Shown one piece after another: positions 24,464-36,462 of a stretch of DNA of 64,000 bases (its first letter is position 1; every line of letters starts with the position of its first letter). Below the pieces are notes generated by a model. It did no database searches. It saw only the letters and a list, made by a program, of their open reading frames with translations, and was not told the DNA's origin. Source of the DNA: Xylogone sp. PMI_703 (Eukaryota; Ascomycota; Leotiomycetes). The position numbers were made by a program, and so were the translations under genes. The DNA is taken from positions 1,798,001 to 1,862,000 of the forward strand of contig JAJTUQ010000003.1 in assembly GCA_021399445.1 (NCBI GenBank). Direction: 5' to 3'.

Positions 24464-26387
24464 ATGCCGTCGTTACGACAAATACAGTTCTTACTCCTTA
24501 TACCCGCCGTTTGCGCTTATGCGGGCATAGATACACAACTACCAATTCAATGGCACACCGCGACAAGCGTGGCAAATTCCACCAGTTGTCACCAGGCAGT
24601 AAGTACAGTGAAGGAATATCAGCCATGCTATCAGATCCCTGACTACAAGTTTTTGCTAGTGCCTCTTGATGCAGGATGTGTTAGGACATAACGCGTACTA
24701 CACGACGTTTCTCGATGATTTTGCGGCCCAATACTTCTCTGCCCAGCAGCGCGAACTGTTACCACTATGTGTGATACAACCTGAATCTGCTGAGCAAGTT
24801 TCTAAAGCTATCACAATTATCGGAACACAAGAGTGCATCTTTACAATCAGGAGCGGAGGGCACGGGAGTTTTGCCGGAACATCCAGTGTTCATGGTGGAC
24901 TCGTCATCGACTTAAGTCGACTCAACAGCATTGAATTATTCGAGGATGAATCAACTGTCTTGATCGGAACAGGAAGTAGGTGGCGCGATGTTTATCTCTA
25001 TTTAGAGGAGAGAGGACTTACTACAGTTGGTGCTCGAGATGGCTCTGTCGGCGTGGGGGGTTTCACGTTGGGTGGTAAGGCAATCTTGATATACATAACA
25101 CATATCTGATAACTTAGCAGGTGGAATCTCTTTTATCTCACATCGCTATGGTTGGGCGCTTGATAATGTTAGAAACTTCGAGGTTAGTTATCGTGGACAG
25201 TCCTTGGGTGATGACCACATCGCTGATTAGAAAACCGTTCAGGTAGTACTTGCCAACGGGAGTATCGCCAATGTGAACCAGCAGACATATCCCGACCTAT
25301 ATTTTGCCTTGAGAGGTGGAGGGAATAACTTCGGCATCGTCACGCGATTCTACTTCGAAACACATCAGCAAGGGCAACTCTGGGGAGGCGCCAGTTTATT
25401 TCGCCTTGACGATCTACAAGAGAGAAGGGTGGCACTAGGGCTCCCTAATAACACGAAATGGAGTTTGCAATTCCCCGTGATAGACCTTGCAACATGGATA
25501 CAACGTGCTATCTGCTTCTTTGGGTCATGCATTCACTCGATAGACATCATAGATTTCTTTGTACAACTAGCCAGTGAAGAACAACAGGATAGATCTGCCA
25601 ACGCCTTCATTTCCCTATCATGGTCCCCCATACAGAAAACCTATCTAGCGGGTACAACTATTTCCTATGATCAGCCTAGGTCCGATCCCCCAGTGTTTCG
25701 GAATGTGACCTCTCGCAGAGGGATATACACAACAAATCGGCTTGCTAAAATGTCGGATCTTTCTTTAGAGATGGAGAGGGAGAATCGAAATGTTCCCGGA
25801 CATCGGTAAGCATCTAAATAAATGACCAGGGAGACTTTAGCTGACTATACAAGACGAGTCTTGAATACCGCGACGTTCAAAGTTAATGCTACCCTGATCT
25901 CAAAACTCTGGGACATATTCCTTTTCGAATCTTACCCCATAACCAAGCTTTTAGGCGCCTCAGCAGGCTGTAACATAGAGCTCTTGACAAAAGACGAGAT
26001 TGTGGGATTTTCAAAAAATGGAGGCAATTCACTTGGAATCAATGTAGAAGATGGTCCCCTTATGTGTACGGTATCCTTCTACGTCCCATTGTTGTTCTAT
26101 CTGACCAATATTCATATACAGTGTTTAGTGTTATAATCTCATATAAGGGAATCGAGAATGATGAGTTGGTGGAACATGTTACTCGGAATATTGTCTTGAG
26201 GGGCATTGAGCTTGCAAATGAGATGGGGCTACATCATCGCTTCATATATCAGAACTACGCTGGACGCGGTCAGGATGTCTTTGCTGGATATGGACGTAGG
26301 ACCCATGAGCTCTTGTCTCAGATACAGCGAAAATACGACCCCAACGGTGTCTTTCAACGGCTGCAGCCGGGATACTTTAAACTGTAG
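24464..26387 (+). CDS. Secreted FAD-linked oxidase (BBE-like, FAD_binding_4)
   Basis: Oxidoreductase of the berberine-bridge-enzyme-like / VAO family, often secreted, oxidising alcohols, sugars or secondary metabolites. Exons 24464-24598, 24660-25074, 25121-25182, 25243-25805, 25830-26065 and 26122-26387 give 558 codons. The ATG at 24464, rather than 24428, puts a signal peptide first (QIQFLLLIPAVCAYAG). The FAD domain shows TIRSGGHGSFAG with His113, the residue expected to bind the 8-alpha carbon of FAD covalently, then VIDLSRLN and GVGGFTLGGGISF. The second covalent Cys of bicovalent members is replaced (WALDN where WACDN is common). The C-terminus has the BBE tail YQNYAGRGQDVFAGYG and KYDPNGVFQRLQPG. 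Between 25805 and 25830 only a 24-nt GT...AG segment with two in-frame stops separates the exons, so this part may be a very short intron or a lesion. Confidence 0.85.
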
Positions 26388-28868
26388 GCATTACCTACAT
26401 ATAGAGTACGTCGAACCTAGTTGGCAATGATTAATCTCATCTGGTCTGTTGGGGCTATCTTGGCGATGGGTGGCAAAAAGATGCTGCCGTAACCAATGCA
26501 AGCGTTCAATCAGCTTATCACTATGCTGGATCATTAGAAGCTCACTGTTATTTTGATGTAAGGAATGGTTTCTGATAGTATCATCTACACAAGCCATTAG
26601 TATGCACCCCAGTCGAATGAGAGAGAACATAGCAGCTTTTGAAGTGAGTGTAAGTGCGGGCAAAAACCACCATCTTGCGCAGCTATCATTGTCTGTATCT
26701 ATATTTCTTAGAAAATGGCAACGATTTGCGGAAAAGCACCGCAATGGTGGCATGATGGGTCTGTGATACCTTAGCAGACATCTATTGAATAGGAGTTTGC
26801 CGATATTTGTCGGCAAAGATGATAACTTTTATGCAATATCAGCTGAACACGGTATCTACATAGTCTATTGTTGTGCATAAAAGTCCCTAAACGAAGGACA
26901 TAGTACTGGCCATGCAAAAGACTAGATGATTTAGTCTTCTAATCAGTCGGTAGAGATAAACCCATCTTAACAAACACATGATTGATTATCGCAACAAGCT
27001 TCAATTAGTGAAGTAAGCGCAACTTCATTTCCCTCGCGTTGCTATTCTAGCACATTGCAGTGGTTGCAAACCTGAAGCTCACAATCACTTCTTCCCAAAA
27101 CAGACACCATCTGATGGTAGTTTATACTCGTGTACATGGCTCCATGTAATCTACAACTATACAGCACATCGTACTTAGAGTAGGGTTACGGACAAGGAAC
27201 AGCAAAAGCGGCATGCTCCGCCAATACTACGACTGGTGTAGTAAACACCCCCTACGTTCTCCGAGCTTATAGAAAAATTGCGCGTACCATGTATCAAATA
27301 TTGATGCCATATTGATCAATATCTCTGAGCCCAGTAAATTGGGAGGTACACCACACAGAGGCGGAAGAAACTCATAAACATGCTTGATTTACACACCGTC
27401 TGTCGTCAGAAGTTGATGACATATCATCTAATGCAGTCTAAATTTTATAGGAAATTGGGATACATATCTATCGTAATACTGAAGGTCAGCTGCCACATGT
27501 TTCACATTACTCGCATACCACAGCCCTGCAAGTGTTGGCTCTGAACCAAGTTTATCAAACTTATGTGCTACTTCTCCAGTTAGTGTTTGGTAACTTATCC
27601 ACCAGGCAAGTTGATGAGATCACGAAGCATCACAATAACCTTAGAGCTAAGGAGAAATGTACACGACTTAATCCACCATTACACGAAATTGGGTGCATTT
27701 ACCTTTATTCTATGTTGGCTGGACATCAATGTGAAATGTTTCTATTTCCATAATACTGCCCAAGCTTGTGAATATATCGTTGTGTGCAAACCAAGTGGGA
27801 CCGAGGTTGGATGACCTTCCCATATACAAGGTTAATATGCCGATTTGCTAGCAGTCAGCCCCTAATCCTACAGAGATGCGGGGCATGGAATCTCCTCCGC
27901 ATTGACAGCGGAACAGCCCCGGTCCTCCTCAAGAGCGACAATTCACTTTATGAATACGGAAAAAGGCAGTTCTTCGACTTCCTGGGATCAGAGTTAATAT
28001 TTTTGGATCTGTCTCTAGACGCTGAATATTGTGATCGTAGAATAGGATGTTGGTTGTGAGCGGTAACAATCTATCGTAATATTGTGGTACTCTTATCTCC
28101 GGTTGCTATTGGCGGTATCAGGGCTCAATATCACGCTTCCCCCGCCCAACTAGAAGAGTAGAAAGGCGGTCCCTGGATGGAATCATAAGTAAAAGAACGT
28201 TATATATAGCGTCAGATGCCCCCTTCAAGCCAATGGTCAATGTTCTCTGCCAGTGGATCATCTGCATTAAGCACAACTGAGAATATTCATTCACCCTTTA
28301 TTTTAGTTGCGCTGACAGTGTGGATCCGTGACTTTGTTCTTCCTAATCAAAACGGGTCGTTGCTCAAGAGAGTGTATTACTCTTTGCAGCTAGACTAAGA
28401 GGCTGTGGACTTCACACACTATACGCGACTCGCGCGAAACTGCAAAGAGAATCTGAATGGACTGGGTTGTCATTCTATAGAGCTGGTTCCTCTCAGTGAT
28501 TGCCAATTATGTTCACTTGATATCGGAACCAATACCGCCGTTTCGCAATTCTTGTACTTCCTGAGGTGTATTTAGACTTCCTAGAGTTGTCACCATCCCA
28601 TCTACTTCATTCGGCGCGGAAACACCCCGATCTGCGAAGGGGATGCGGGGTGCTTAGTACGTATGCATTCCATGTCTTGTGGACCGGCAGTATTACTCCA
28701 AGGATCATGGATAGAACAGATATACAGGGGCATCATGCCATAACTCAAACCCACTTTGTTCTTTCTATATAAGTCATGAAGAGCGGAGTGGAAAGCTAAA
28801 TTGGTAGAGATCCCTTACTTCTTACTGTCATATACCATCTATTATATTTCCTATTCGCCTGTTTTACA
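26388..28868. other. Long intergenic region with weak ORFs only
   Basis: About 2.5 kb. The largest open frame (26391-26816, minus, 141 codons) and several plus-strand frames at 27,530-28,400 show no recognisable domain, signal or splice-supported extension. They could be remnants of decayed genes. A TATATATAG run occurs near 28,200, and the last part is the promoter of the alcohol oxidase. Confidence 0.35.
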
Positions 28869-30987
28869 ATGCTCAAGAGCACGAGTATTCCCAAAGAGGC
28901 AGATGTTGTTGTCGTCGGCGGTATGTAGTATTTTCTTTTTAGGATTGGTGCTTCACCGACTTCAAAACACTCAATGGCCGTATTCTTCACTCAGAGCTAA
29001 TTTTGCAGCAATATAGGAGGGACCACTGGTGTCTTGGTTGCCTCACGGCTTGCAAAGGCCGATCCAAAACTTTCTATAGTAGTACTCGAACATGGAATTA
29101 ATACTAGAGATAACCCTACAATTGTGAATCCGGGTTATTACTTCTCGCATATCGCACCGACTTCGAAGACCGCGACTTTTTATACCTCGAAGCCATCAGA
29201 CGAGCTTGGCGGAAGAGAGAGTGTAGTTCCTACGGGAGGCTGTTTGGGTGGAGGAAGTTCTATCAACTTCATGGTATACCTGCGTCCTCAGTCAATCGAT
29301 TTTGATGACTGGAAAACGGAGGGCTGGAGTGGGAAAGATATGCTTCCTTTTTTGAAGAAGGTTAGATATTCCATACTTGCTCTTGTGTTCCTCGGCTCAT
29401 TGAGTTAATGGAACGTAGTTTGAAAACTTTCAAGATCCGGATCCTGCAATTGATAGATCAACCCATGGTTACAACGGCGAATTTGGTGTCTCTCCGGGTA
29501 CTAACGCTCAGCCTGAATTTCAAAATGACTTTTTCAAAGCCTCTTCCGAAGTTAGCATTCATACCACCCCGGACGTGTCTGATTTGAAGACCTCCAATGC
29601 CATCGGTGTAAGTGAAGTCCAGTTTCAAATCAATCGATCTAACTATCTGTAGAAATGGAATATGTGGATTGATGGAAAGACTGGTTTAAGACAAGACGTT
29701 CCTCATCGAGTACTGTTTCCTCTTCTAGACCGAGGGGAGACTTCACTGCAAGTGGCAACTGAAGCAAAGGTTCATCGAATACTATTCGATAACAATCGGC
29801 GTGCAACCGGAGTTGAATATCAACCTGTCGGAGAGAGCGGGCCTCCCCCGACCATTAAGGCACGTAAGCTTGTTGTCTTAGCAGGTGGTACCATGGGGTC
29901 GCCTCAAATTCTCGAGAGATCTGGAGTCGGTGATAAGAATCTATTATCTCAACTGAATATTCCCCTGATATCTGATCTTCCTGGTGTCGGGACTAACTAC
30001 CAGGACCACAACGTAGTATTCTATCCTTATAAATCGTCTCTAACTAAGGAACAATCACTCGATGGACTCATTAGCGGACGTCTTACTCTACAAGCCGCTC
30101 TAGAGCAGAAGAATTCCGGCCTTGCAAAATACGTCTTAGGCTGGAATGGCGCAGATTGTGTGGGAAAGCTCCGACCTAGTGAAGCAGATGTAGCTTCATT
30201 CCCTGCTTCACTACGAAAGGCTTGGGAGAAGGATTATAAAGACCGCCCAGAAAGACCACTTATGCTTATCTCGACCATTGCTGGTTATGCTGGTGACCAT
30301 TCTAATATAGCACCAGGGCAGCACTTCGTCTGCGGTCCATATACACCATACCCCTACTCTCGAGGCTCCATTCACATCACGGGCAAATCGCCATCCGACA
30401 CTCCTACTTTCCACTGTGGATACTTATCGGACCCAGTTGACCTTGAGAAATTGGTCTGGGGCTATAAATTTCAGAGAGATATTGTACGTAGAATGTCCCA
30501 TTATCGGGGCCCCTTGGAAGGAGTCTCAGGCCACCCAACCTTTCCAGCAGGATCAAAGGCCGATTATGTCTATATAGACGAGCAATCCGCAGCTCAGGGT
30601 GCTCCAGTACCCATTACATACACAGAAGAAGATGATGCAGCTATTCGACAATTTATAAGAGAGCATATGCACACGACATGGCATAGTATGGGGACGTGTC
30701 CTATGAAACCAAGGGATGCTGGTGGCGTTGTTGATAAGGACCTCAACGTATATGGAGTGCAAGGCTTAAAGATTGTTGGTAAGTCTAGCTCTTTCATATC
30801 TATGGTGTTCCACTGAATTAAAGCTGATACTGAGGGGCTCTGGTTAGACCTTTCTATTTGTCCTGGTAATGTTTCTGCAAATACTTATGCTACGGCACTT
30901 GCTGTTGGTGAAAAGGCTGCTTCGATTATTGCAAAGGATTTAGGTATTGAGTATCCTATTCGCGGTATAATAAATTCTAACCTCTAG
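28869..30987 (+). CDS. GMC-family alcohol (methanol-type) oxidase
   Basis: FAD-dependent oxidase of the GMC superfamily, closest in motif content to fungal alcohol oxidases (AA3_3), which turn short alcohols and O2 into aldehyde and H2O2. Exons 28869-28920, 29017-29360, 29419-29607, 29653-30778 and 30848-30987 give 616 codons. The dinucleotide fold starts DVVVVGGGTTG (Gly17-22, spliced over intron 1). Other family segments are SKTATFYTSKPSDELGGRE, LGGGSSINFMVYLR, DDWKTEGWSG, and LAGGTMGSPQILERSGVG. The catalytic pair is His539 (TTWHSMGTCP) and Asn582 (GNVSANTY). The C-terminus is -SNL, a weak match to a type 1 peroxisomal signal; methanol oxidases are peroxisomal, so this location is possible. 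A canonical -SKL or -ARF end is absent. The introns are canonical. Confidence 0.93.
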
Positions 30988-31182
30988 GGTATTTGAATAT
31001 ATACACCCTTGAAGCGCCCCAGAAAAACTTTTCTTTTATAAAGTGAGGAAGATATACAGTATGACAAATTATACGCTGATAAACGTTTCTCAAAAAGTCA
31101 TTAAATGATGAAAACTCGTTAACCTTGTATTATTAATCCATTTATTCATTATACATTCAAGAACTTTTAAAGTAGTACACTT

Positions 31183-31952
31183 TTAGGCCTCTTGCTCAGC
31201 CTGAAGTGGGGCGTAGGGTTGTGAATCTTTCTCTAACTCCGTCTGTCTTGGTCCTCCAGTAGCACTGGTGGCACTGCCTGAGCCGCTGTGTTTGAACTGG
31301 TTTGCAGCAAGGCGCCCGGGATCATTTTCACTTCCAATATCTGTGGTCCAACTAGCATTGTTACTATCATCAATATCAACCCCTTCCTTCAAATTCGCGC
31401 CCTTTGGTTTGGTGCTTCCCATACTCTGCGTTTGGGTTGCAACATATGATGGTGCTGTACCAGCGTTTGATGTTCCCTGGCTATTATCATCCGACTCTTG
31501 TATCTTTGCGGAAGCATTATATACGCCGTGGCCCTGCTGCTCATTCGATCCGGAGGCTCCACCAACGTAACCTGTCGTTGGGACGTGTGCGCCAGGAAAG
31601 TCTGGCTGACCACCTAAGCCTTCAGGATATCGCTTCTGCTCGGCTGGCTCACCACGGTGAGAAGCATCTGTTGTTGGTGGTAATTTTCTGGCACCTGAAG
31701 TGTCTGTGGTGGTAAAGGTAGAGTTGCCACCTTTAACACCTAAGGGCTCACTATCGCGATTTTGAGAGAAACCTCCGCCAGCACGCGTTGATTCAGCGGC
31801 AAGAGAGTCATTTGCAACGGCGCCTGCTCCTTCTCTAATTGGTTCATTACGGGCAGCAGGATCTGTGGTAACCTCCAGACTTATTAGTATGAGGTGACCA
31901 GCCATAACTCGAGTAACATAATAAAGCTTACCTTCGTTCCTTGAGAAGACAT
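31183..31952 (-). CDS. Conserved-type disordered hydrophilic protein
   Basis: Exons 31952-31932 and 31872-31183 on the minus strand give 236 codons. The first exon is only seven codons (MSSQGTK) with donor GTAAGC; the 59-nt intron carries ACTAATAAG near its acceptor. The protein is rich in Gly, Ser, Thr, Ala, Glu and Asn and has no hydrophobic core, cysteine or membrane segment, so it is probably intrinsically disordered. The segment NNASWTTDIGSENDPGRLAA resembles a short motif of widespread fungal hypothetical proteins, but I cannot name a function. A stress-protective (LEA-like) role is only a guess, suggested by composition and by the LEA-like neighbour at 33.7 kb on the same strand. Confidence 0.75.
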
Positions 31953-33707
31953 TTTGGAAAAGTGGTCGTAAGTATATTGTAGATAGAGCAATTTAGAGTT
32001 CCTTACTTATAGCAAGGAGAAGAAAAGAAGGAACTTCAGAGCTGAGGCAAATCTATATAGCCATCTTCAACAGAGCACAGAGGCTTACCGAGTGTCTGAT
32101 CCAGTCTGGGACTCCTACGTAATGCGTTATGGTCATTAGTTGTGATATCATATAGCATGACGATTAACAATTCTATAGGTCCATAAAGTATCTGTATGTA
32201 CAACAGTTTCGGCTAGAGGGATACTTTTTGAGCACAATTAAGCCAGTTTGCAAAGACCATGCACATGATAATTAGGTTAAGAGCAGCAATTCTCCAGTTT
32301 ATGGAGTGACATTTTGTGTGAGCCCGATTCTGTGTGGATACTCATGGAAAAGTCTGAGTACGAAATGAATATTTGGTGATTACGCCGATCCATTTCGGTA
32401 TGATGCAAAGCATTGAGGGAAGGCGAGGTTCTATCGGGAATGACATCAGAGGCCTCGGGTATTGGTCCATTGACCTATTAGAATAGCGAAGAGGTACAGA
32501 AACCTTCATCTGCGCGAAAGGTTCTACACAAATCTTCGTACCAATACCCCCACATTCACATCACAGATTTCCGAACGATGAAAGCAGTGTGCGAATGGTG
32601 ATAAAACTTCACTCAATTCTAACAACCTTCCAAGTAGATAATTTACTTGATCCGTAAAATTTGATCTCTGTAGGCTATGTGGTTACTATTACATAGATAT
32701 ATCTTCTAGCCCAGCATATGATAGAGTATGGCTTTAATACCGAAGGTCTCACAAAAGATGCCAATGTCGGTGATTGCTATGTTGCCAATAATCGATTAGC
32801 TACAATAGTAGTTTATGTTAGGTCATCACAATTTCCTCTTCTTGTTACACTCAAACTCTTTGAGCTAGCCACAGCTTATTATGAGTTTCTTTTCAGGCCA
32901 ATATGTATCAAGTTCGATTCCACTAGAAGTATTCCTGATATGCAGATGTTTTAAGTGCGCAGGACTGGGCAATATGACCGAAGTCTCTGTTTAGGAAAAT
33001 CAATGAGAGACCAATCGAGCACTCCGATGTTGTTGTCAGGAACATTATGGTAGCTAGTGAGACCTAGAGACGGTTATGTGGACAAATTCGATGGAGCTCA
33101 GATATATATATACCGAGTCAGGTAGTACGGGTGGCTAGAAACCGAACATAGGATCATTGTTGATATACTAAAGAGGAAGTAAGTGAGCGACCTTCACTAT
33201 GTGCACTGCTTTAACTATTGACTAAAGTAAACGAACGCACCTTAGGAGATGGAAGCTGGAGCAGAGTCGTATAATAATGTGCCTGTACGGGTCGAAGATA
33301 CTATACATGTTTCTAGTATTAGAATTTGCTCTCACCATACGCTATCCATGGAAGTATTAGGTAGTAATAATTTAACAGTCCATCTATGACTCATTTTAAC
33401 TTCCAAATTGGTGAACTATTTACAAGTGATTTAAACTGTTTGTAGAGCTTTAAACACCGTTGAGTTACTTCGCATAATTCGTTAACTTTGAGCTTAACAT
33501 AGGCGCGAGGACTTCAAAACCCCAGTCATATACATAGTTATCAAGATACCATCCGGTAGAATTGGATCAACTGTCGTTCCTGATCTAACATTGTTCAAAT
33601 ATCTTAAGAACTCAATGCCCCTTCTATAAGAAGATCATGTTAGCGATATGATTCAATGTGTACAATTCCCTCAATTATGACTGGCGCCATCTCATATTTT
33701 CGGACTT
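31953..33707. other. Long intergenic region, no gene seen
   Basis: About 1.75 kb with AT-rich stretches and one short open frame (32718-32954 +) lacking features. It must include the promoter of the disordered-protein gene. Confidence 0.35.
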
Positions 33708-34142
33708 TTAGACAGGTGAACCTAAACTTACTGAGCCTTTCTCATCATTCATGCCCATAACGGGCTCCGGCGCTCCAGGGTGCTCATCCTTTGCCTTCTT
33801 ATTAAAGCTTCCTTGATCTCTTTCCGTCGTTCCTTGACTTTGCTCCGCATCAGGAGCGTTATCTGGAATGTTCTCATATTGTTCTCTTTCCTTCTGTCCT
33901 ATTTCAGCTCCTTCAGTCTGCGGATCTGCTATGTCGCCTTGCTTTTTCTTGTTTGTCGCGTGATCCCCTTTCGACGCTCCAGACCATCGGTTAATCTCTC
34001 TAGTGCCTTTGTATCTAATTCCATTTGGACGCTCTGATATGTTACATGGGCGAACGGGGTGTTGAATTGGCTGGGTTGATAGAATGTATGGCAATCGAAG
34101 TTGCCGGGAGAGAAGATTTCTATACTTTATTGCTGACGCCAT
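33708..34142 (-). CDS. Small LEA-like protein with probable mitochondrial presequence
   Basis: 144-codon protein. The first ~30 residues (ASAIKYRNLLSRQLRLPYIL) are basic and hydroxylated without acids, as in mitochondrial targeting peptides. The rest is highly charged and disordered (repeated Lys, Glu, Asp, Gln, Gly), ending with the patch GAPEPVMGMNDEKG. Fungal LEA-like/conidiation-associated mitochondrial proteins often end with P-x-P-V-x-GM-x-DE-x-G, which supports the call. A perfect donor GTAAGT overlaps the fifth-to-last sense codons (SVS). If used, a ~50-nt intron ending GCGCCAG would replace the last residues with a single Ser before the stop, so the exact C-terminus is uncertain. Confidence 0.7.
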   Translation of the reverse strand: MASAIKYRNLLSRQLRLPYILSTQPIQHPVRPCNISERPNGIRYKGTREINRWSGASKGDHATNKKKQGDIADPQTEGAEIGQKEREQYENIPDNAPDAEQSQGTTERDQGSFNKKAKDEHPGAPEPVMGMNDEKGSVSLGSPV

Positions 34143-34581
34143 TTTGCGATTTGATTGGTAGTGATGCGATTAATATAATAGAAGACAACCCTATAAGCAC
34201 AACGGGAGTATTTAAATACAGGTAGATATTAGACGTTCCGTAGTTTATTGCTGTTTTGGGATGATATCTTATGATATCACTTGTCCTTGGCATTAAAAAT
34301 TCGGATGACGTTTACAGTTCTGTTCTTCCATGACGCAGTTTGCCATGGATCTTTATTCTACACGTACAGTTGAAATAACAGTTATTCATCTTACAGAATT
34401 TAATATTAATACTACTAATAAACTATGAGTGACGAGATATGAAATATATGATTTCAGTAAGGAGAAGATTTTAATTTGGTTTTACGTGCTTTTACTGATG
34501 GTTCTCTTTTCCCACAACATAATTAGAAGTATAACCCATAATAGAATTTATACATATTATACACATGAAGGTGGTAATATT
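34143..34581. other. Intergenic spacer
   Basis: About 440 bp, AT-rich, between two minus-strand genes: promoter of the LEA-like gene and 3' flank of the next gene. No coding signal. Confidence 0.35.
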
Positions 34582-35818
34582 TTACCACTCTGTACTTATC
34601 TTCGAATATTCTTTGGATGACAACTTCAAATCTGCAAAGATTGGATCATCTTCCTTGAGATGCTCGACTCTCTGTTCATCCTCTTCTTCAAGTTTCTCAA
34701 ACTCTGTCTCGGGAGTCTTAGCTGATTTCTCATTTCCTTCATCTTTTAATGCGGACTCAGGTCCATGTTTCTCTCCAATAAGAAGAAACTGCGCATTGTC
34801 GTAATCAATCATTTCGGGGCGTAATGGAGCCCAGCGAAGGTCACGGAATAATCCTGCCACGTCTTTTGGATATTCGGCATTATTTCCTGGAGCATTTTGA
34901 CCGCCGGAATTGTCTGTAGTCGGGTTCTTGACTGTGACCACAAAGCTGCCCTCCTGTTTGATTCCTAGATCAGTTTGTACTTCGCCAATGTTCTCTGGCA
35001 CTGTGATGTGGTAGGCCAAATGAGAATTTCGGCCAGTGCTAGTAATGAAGTACACGCCTTCCGCAGCTGGGCTGACAGGGGGAACGCTCCTTTCCCTATA
35101 TAAAAGTCAATACTACGACGCTCAATAATAATTCTATGAATTAAGCGGTACCCTTTGGTCTTAGTAGTATATTCTTTTCCGGGTAAAAAGGTCTCTTTCA
35201 GGACTTTAACTGTAGCATTTGCCTTTTCAACAAACGTTGCAAAGCGGTCTCTCGAGCTCTGAGGTAGTGTCTTCTTTGGTAAGGCAATCAAACGAGCTTT
35301 TCCGGACTCATCGAGCGGACCTTCTCCGATTTTCGAGTCGAGAGGATGCGGACGGAGGACAATATAGCTACGTGCTACTTCATCTGGTCCTTGCGGATCT
35401 TCTGTTCCTACTTTTCCACGGAAAAAGAAATAGATGACGCCTTTCTCGAGAACCGAGGGCGGCGAGTCATTCTGCTTATTGTCTATACCGTATTAGCTAA
35501 ATTCTAACTCGACCGTCCTAGAATCTTACCGGATTTACTATCATTCTTCTCGGCACCATTGCTCGTCTTCTTGGTACCTTCCTCCTTCTTGTGTCCATTT
35601 TCAAGCTCCTCGTTCTTGGAGCTCGTATTGTGATTGCCATTAGCCTTCTCTTCGCCATTTTCCTCTGTTACAGTATCTGTCATAACATCATCCTCCTCTT
35701 TCTGCTCCTTGCCAGTCTTGCGATACTTTCTTGATGGGGGAGAAGTGGGCGTTCCACCAACACCGCTTCGCTTTGTGGCCGTGTCATTAGAGGCCTCAGA
35801 TGATCGTGTTGTGACCAT
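34582..35818 (-). CDS. Conserved fungal nuclear-type protein (often labelled BTB domain transcription factor)
   Basis: Exons 35818-35530, 35482-35152 and 35095-34582 on the minus strand give 377 codons. Residues 1-100 are polar and charged (KR- and E-rich, with SPPSRKYRKTGK resembling a nuclear localisation signal). The folded part begins SVLEKGVIYFFFRGKVG and continues with VARSYIVLRPHPLDSKIGEGPLD, ARLIALPKKTLPQSSRDRF, GVYFITSTGRNSHLAYHITVP and DLGIKQEGSFVVTVKNP. It ends RDLRWAPLRPEMIDYDNAQFLLIGE plus an acidic tail. This pattern belongs to a conserved fungal family that databases commonly title BTB domain transcription factor. I see no BTB fold or DNA-binding motif myself, so function is unassigned. 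The acceptor of intron 1 (GTATAG) was chosen as the only one giving a stop-free frame. Confidence 0.85.
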
Positions 35819-36462
35819 ATTGGACTATGTTAGATAGAAACTTGTTATAGTTCAAATTCAATCTCTTGCTTCTAACATGGCATAACGTTGAGGCTCAAAA
35901 CAATTACGGGACTTGACTGGCGGTAATAACTCCGCAGGATACGGTCACGTGATACGTCTCATGCTGGCTTATGACGTTCGCCATTTTGATGACGTGAGTG
36001 ACGTCAAAGGAAAAGACAAGTGGTAATGACAAGCAGAAAGGTACGATGAGGACTTATTAATATCATGTGATGTTATTTTAAATGATATATTTCGAACTAT
36101 TTTTTGATGAAGCTTGAGCTGGTATCTTCTGGTTGGACCAATATCTCTGGCTGCTCCTCCATTAGGCCTACCCCTAGTCACAATTTATCAAAGCTTCAAT
36201 GTCAGGGGAGGGCTGTTTTAGGGAGCTAGAATAGCAACCTGTATGAGACTATAAATGTATTATTTTATTATAGATGTAGATATGTGATATGCCTTACAAT
36301 CCACTCCCAACTCTTCCCTCGTTCACAATTATGTTCTCTTCCCACGACATATATCCTTGCTATTTACAATACCTCGGCTATTCGTATATACTTCTACCGC
36401 TGTTTGTATCAGTAGAGCTCTAGCCTGCTAATATAAACGATTCAAAGGCTTCCATTCTACTT
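35819..36462. other. Intergenic region with CRE-type motifs
   Basis: About 640 bp upstream of the nuclear-type protein gene and downstream of the FAD oxidoreductase. It carries a CACGTG site near 35,945 and the TGACGTCA cluster listed separately. The right half is AT-rich and non-coding. Confidence 0.4.
35971..36006. promoter_or_regulatory. CRE/bZIP site cluster
   Basis: A perfect palindromic TGACGTCA at 35999-36006 is preceded by two TGACGT half-sites (near 35,971 and 35,989), all within 36 bp. They lie about 150-190 bp upstream of the 35818 start codon. TGACGTCA is the recognition site of ATF/CREB-type bZIP factors, which in fungi include stress and conidiation regulators. Confidence 0.45.

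Noticed and set aside
26391..26816. 141-codon minus-strand ORF after the BBE oxidase
   Set aside because: No recognisable family and no splice-supported extension; not strong enough to call a gene or relic.
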